Below, piece by piece: positions 59,716 through 64,000 of a stretch of 64,000 nucleotides of DNA (the first letter of the stretch is position 1; each line of letters begins with the position of its first letter). The notes under the pieces were generated by a model that saw only the letters and a list, made by a program, of their open reading frames with translations, searched no databases and had not been told where the DNA came from. The position numbers were made by a program, and so were the translations under genes. This DNA comes from Owenia fusiformis (Eukaryota > Annelida > Polychaeta > Sabellida > Oweniidae): NCBI GenBank assembly GCA_903813345.2, contig CAIIXF020000003.1, forward strand, positions 18,736,931 through 18,800,930, given 5' to 3'.

Positions 59716-62700
59716 ATGAAGGTTGCTAAAAGAAGAGTCTACAAAAATGTCGTAGTGTTGGGACTAGCATTCTTGTTAAACTTTTCTTCATATATATCAG
59801 CCCAAGCATTACAAAGTTCAATCAACCTTGAAGAAGGACTAGGTACAACCGGTCTAGCCGTACTATATGGAGTATTCGTAGTATCAAATCTGTTCTTGCC
59901 TAAATTCTGCATAAGAAATTTTGGTTGTAATTACACTATTGCCATTAGCTTCATTGGCTATGCCGCATTCGCCGCTGCGAATCTGTATGCTACATGGTGG
60001 ACTATTATTCTTGGAGCAACATTGTGTGGACTCTCTGCTGGTCCTTTGTGGAGTTCTCAATCGACATATGTAACACAGATTGGACGTGCGTACAGCTCGG
60101 ATAGTGGGGAACTGTGTGAAGATGTGGTCAGTCGACTGTTTGGAATTTTCTACACATTAATGACCCTTTGTATGTATTGCCCTTTGTATGTGTATTGTCT
60201 AATTATCACAGACATATTGCAACTATAGAACATTTATTTCGATTTTGTTTAGTTTTCTAAATAAACAATACTGTTATATAGACCCCCATTATGACTATTT
60301 ACACCTGTCTTCATATTTATAAGGGTGTCATTAATGTTTTGGCAGGTGCAATCGGTGGAAACATTGCTAGCTCAGTACTGCTAGCAAATGTGAATAACAC
60401 AACATATGTTCCTATGACTGAGCTAGCACGCTGTGGAGTTGACTTCTGCCCAGCTGACTATAATGCTACTAATGCCCATCTGACTAGACCACCACAAAAA
60501 ACAGTGAGTCGTACATGTATAAGAGAAAAATTTCAGAATTCATGGAAGAACCTCTCTCCGCGTAAACCTGAAAACCTGAAAAGTGATTAGCCTTTGTATG
60601 AAAGTAGCTTCATCTATGAATTATGAGTGTATTCTCCCTCTTGGTTAATTTGGGGTTTTCTTAGTCACTCCTTTATCAGGAGTAGGGAATGTGGCATAAA
60701 TGTCTTCTGCATATCTTATTGTGATAAAAAAATATTCAAGAGGATTTTGATAATTCGAACTTAAACCTTTCCACTTCTGACAGTCATCCATTTTGTTAAG
60801 AGGTTCGAATTTAATTGGCAAAATACGAATTAGATCGTTACTTTTAACTCGTCTAGTCAAAACTATTGAAGAGCATTTGAGTTCTGCATTGGAACATACA
60901 AAATAATGTAAATTTTAAAATATTCGAAATGACCGAATATCTTAAAATTAATGACATGGTGTTACGTGTATAATTTTGGACTACATAGTAGCCCGGACAG
61001 AATTGTTCAATGGTCACTTTTTCTTTAATAATTTTTTTTAATTTCCAGTATTATCATAGTCTGATCACATATTTGAAAACTAGAGTAAAATTCTGACATA
61101 TAAAAATAATATTTAAGGAACATCTCTTAATTTATTGATATTATAGGCGTTCATAGTATGAGTGACGCAAATACATAATTCATCATTTTGCCTCATATTT
61201 TTTCAAAATCGGGCATATTTTTTGAACTTGAATGTTCAGTTGAAAGTTAATATTTAAAGATTGTCACAGGACTATGGGGCCATGCTGCCACCGTTACAAT
61301 CCTAATGTAATGCAGCAACTGACCAGTCATCAAATACAAGAAGTCAAATCCCTCCAAGGGTATATGAAATCAACTCTATTGAAATGTTCGGGGTTGCGTT
61401 CAAGAGAATGTGAAAAGGTGGCGCCCCAATGTGCGGGATGTGATGAGAGTAGATCCTTAATCTTTTCAAGAGCTCCAAACAGCCATCTCAGAGGCCATTG
61501 AAAAGCTGAAGAACAATTCACATGCATGCCAAGGATGAGTTAAGAGACTGTGACTGGAAAGATATTACAAACTGTGGCAGTATGACCCTATAGTTGCAAA
61601 GGTTCAATGAACTAGGGTTGCTAATCCACTAAGAGAAACAATGGAATGGCCAAAAAACTTTAAGTGCTGCGACCTTACCAATATACTGTTCATAAAATGT
61701 ACAAGCCTTTAAAAAGTCCTGGTATACATACAAGTCAATTTAAAACAAAGGGTTATAAATGCAGTCATTACCTCATACCAAGGCTGCAGTCTACATGATT
61801 TCGTAGGCCTATGACATTTCTTAAGTATTAACTTTAATTTCAACTGAACATTCAAACCACAAAACATGCCGCCGTTTTTGAACAGATATGAGACAAAATG
61901 GTGAATTATGTATTTGCGTCACTCATACTATGAACGCCTATAATATCAATAAATTAAGAGATGTTTCTTAAATATTTTTTTGTATGTCAGAATTTTACTT
62001 TAGTTTTAAAATATGTAATCAGATTTTGATAATACTGAAAATTAAAAAAGTTATTAAAGAAAAAGTGACCATTGAACAATTCTGTCCGGGCTACTATAGT
62101 AATAGCATTGCCAATAACATTTGCTATATTTTTTCATTTCAGATTCAAATACTCATGGTAATATTTATTGCGTTGAACATACTTTCCTCCATTCTTGTCA
62201 TTGTTTTCCTTGATAAGATAGATTACGACAAAAAAGAGGATTCCTCGGAAACAAACCCTGGTGAGAATAAGGAAACTCCACTATTGAACGACGAAAATAA
62301 AAGTAATGAAACAAGGCACCAGTCTGCAGCATCCCTTGACCTAGCTGGACAATTCAAAGTTCACCAAGGCAAAGAGGGCGATAGCAGCGTTAAAGTAGTG
62401 ATTACAACACATGGCCAGACTGAAGAAGAGGGTATTGATACGATCACTGAACAAAATGTCACTGCATCTGAGAAGTTAACTGGAACCGTGAAAAGACTGG
62501 TAAGCATGTAAATATAAATATTCTCGTATTCCAATAAAGTTCCCCTTGACAATACGTCAACGTGATGTAACTAAGTAATGTTCACTGATAAATTTTGGTT
62601 CAGAGGATGCAATTTTATCAAAATTATATCAAGAAGGAATTAATCCAAAAGTAGAAATTTATATACTGTTCAATGCATTGAGGACATATATTTCAGAGTA

Positions 62701-64000
62701 CAAAGGGGTGGAATGAAGATCAATTGACATTAAGCTGGAGAGAAAGACTGCGGCCAGAACTCCTCATAGCAACAGTTAAATTAATGAAAGAAGTACGACT
62801 GATGCTGATCATTCCTCTGGCCTTACTAAGTGGTATGTTACATGGTTTTAGCACAGCAGAATTGACACAGGTAAATACTATAGCCTATAAATACTTTAGC
62901 CTATACACTTTACTGCACCTCTATTCAGTACACAAAATCGAAATGATCATGGACTGCAACATTTTGCAATCAAGCTAAGAGAAATCATTCTGGGTATTCC
63001 AGAAGGTTACGGTATCGCATATTGACGCTACATTTCTCTCGCACAACATTTTGTTTTTCTCTTTTGAAAAGCATAATTTGTATACTTGCATTGTATTTTT
63101 CCCAGTCGTATGTAGGATGTACAGAGGGTATATGGATGGTTGGATACATAGCAATGGCGGCTGGAGTGGCTGCTGCATTAGTCTCAATGGTCATTGGGAA
63201 AATAAAATCCGTTGCTAGAGTAGTCTCTTTCATAACTGGTAATAACTTGCTTTCGTCAACATCATTCCCATTTGTTACTGACTCTAACCTTAAGCAATGA
63301 ACACAAGACATCAAGAAGGTACTGATGGCAACACAATTGTTATATTGACGAGTGAGGGGAACATATTAAAAGAATCTGCTGACTTGACAAATCATCTAAT
63401 GATTGGTAGAGAAAGGATTCTTATATCAAAGTAACATTTTATATGTCATTTTGAAGAATGTAATCCTATTTTCTTTACTTTATTGGTATTTTACTGTTAT
63501 TGAAATTGTATGTTGGATGTACGTTTGGCCCTAAGAGGGTATTAGTACAAATAGAATCCTATTATATTAAGAAAATTGCAAACATATGACCCATACACTT
63601 ATATTCAACAAGAGAATATTTACTACTTATAACTTCTTATAACAACCGCTTATGTAGCTTATGGAAGTTATGAAATCAGTCCGAACACATAACCTGCTAT
63701 CTTGTAGTAAAATTAACCTTAACTCAACACATTATTTAAAAAGCGTTTCCTTCGTTAATTGATTCTACAAAAGCAGACATTGAGAAAAATTTAAAGGGAA
63801 ATATTCTACATCGTTCATATTTGGGCTTCACCCTCATGGATGCTTGTTAAATTCGAATCATAGATATTATCTTTTCACAATATTATTAATCTATTGCATA
63901 TGTTCAAAATTCACATTTGTATAATGTTCTCATACAAGAGCAGCTACATGTGTACTGTATTATAAAAAAGGTTCTAATTTCTCTCGATTTCAGCTATTGT
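59716..64000 (+). CDS. UNC93-like membrane protein (copy B), 3' end beyond the window
   Basis: The exons are 59716-60169, 60346-60503, 62143-62499, 62697-62870, 63106-63238 and the first bases of exon 6 at 63994. Phases match copy A. ATG at 59716 (MKVAKRRVYKNVVVLGLAF) is the first good start; the frame stays open upstream to 59662 but without another ATG. Exon 1 is almost identical to copy A (GLGTTGLAVLYGVFVVSNLF, WSSQSTYVTQIGRAYSSDSG). Exon 3 is three codons shorter, and its charged loop is the most diverged part (DKKEDSSETNPGENKETPLL). Sequons and the paired Cys of the exon 2 loop are kept. Intron 2 is 1639 bp against 265 bp in copy A, because of the foldback element at 60985-62097. It is probably functional as far as it can be read. 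Confidence 0.93.
60985..62097. mobile_element. 1.1-kb foldback element in intron 2 of UNC93 copy B
   Basis: Ends 'atagtagcccggacagaatt' and complement, with arms of about 220 bp that carry 'gttcaatggtcactttttc', 'tattataggcgttcatag' and 'gacgcaaatacataattcat'. A ~600-bp centre ('gaaatgttcggggttgcgtt', 'cgccccaatgtgcggg') holds short frames of no recognised family. Paralogue A has no such insert in the same intron. A TA target duplication is plausible. Confidence 0.82.

Noticed and set aside
61274-61527. 75- and 65-codon frames in the foldback element centre
   Set aside because: No transposase or other family motif could be recognised, so no gene is claimed.
1-64000. CRISPR arrays, operons, bacterial promoters or phage genes
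   Set aside because: The split genes and repeat types are eukaryotic; the tandem repeats lack spacer structure, and no prokaryotic gene organisation is present.

Overview
The window is animal nuclear DNA. It is AT-rich, its genes are split by short GT-AG introns, and its families (UNC93-like, polycystin, a PCSK9/proteinase K-type subtilase with an I9 propeptide, a DUF1295 membrane reductase) are metazoan. The dense MITE/mariner/foldback load and the 500-N scaffold gap fit a draft genome of an invertebrate bilaterian, probably marine. Nothing in the sequence fixes the phylum.

Layout. 1-2.7 kb: gene-free, two small DNA transposon relics. 2.7-8.0 kb: five minus-strand exons of an unidentified helical protein; one intron is swollen by a 3.17-kb TTAA-flanked element. 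8-18.8 kb: repeats, minisatellites and MITEs, with one candidate first exon at 13.8 kb. 18.9-21.9 kb: a complete five-exon DUF1295 gene (+, 338 aa). 22.5-23.6 kb: a 356-codon minus-strand frame of unknown function. 25.0-27.9 kb: MITEs and a dead mariner. 28.6-39.6 kb: a minus-strand subtilase gene reassembled here from 16 short exons; it keeps Asp/His/Ser but appears to have lost the oxyanion-hole Asn. Its introns carry a mariner, a LINE fragment, a pogo-like MITE, a tandemly copied splice donor and a pair of ~0.8-kb foldback elements. 43.1-47.3 kb: the C-terminal half of a polycystin-family channel (-). 47.5-48.0 kb: assembly gap. 48.0-48.9 kb: first two exons of an UNC93-like gene (-). 50.2-54.1 kb: a complete seven-exon UNC93-like gene (+, 551 aa). 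54.2-58.9 kb: two nearly identical ~2.1-kb GC-rich-ended transposons head to tail, plus terminal fragments. 59.7-64.0 kb: a third UNC93-like gene (+), cut by the window edge.

The UNC93 trio (one inverted, two direct) is a local gene family sharing exon phases and, for the two direct copies, an upstream promoter block. The other genes have no evident functional link. Exon joins below were deduced by hand from splice signals, reading phase and family motifs; no database search was possible.
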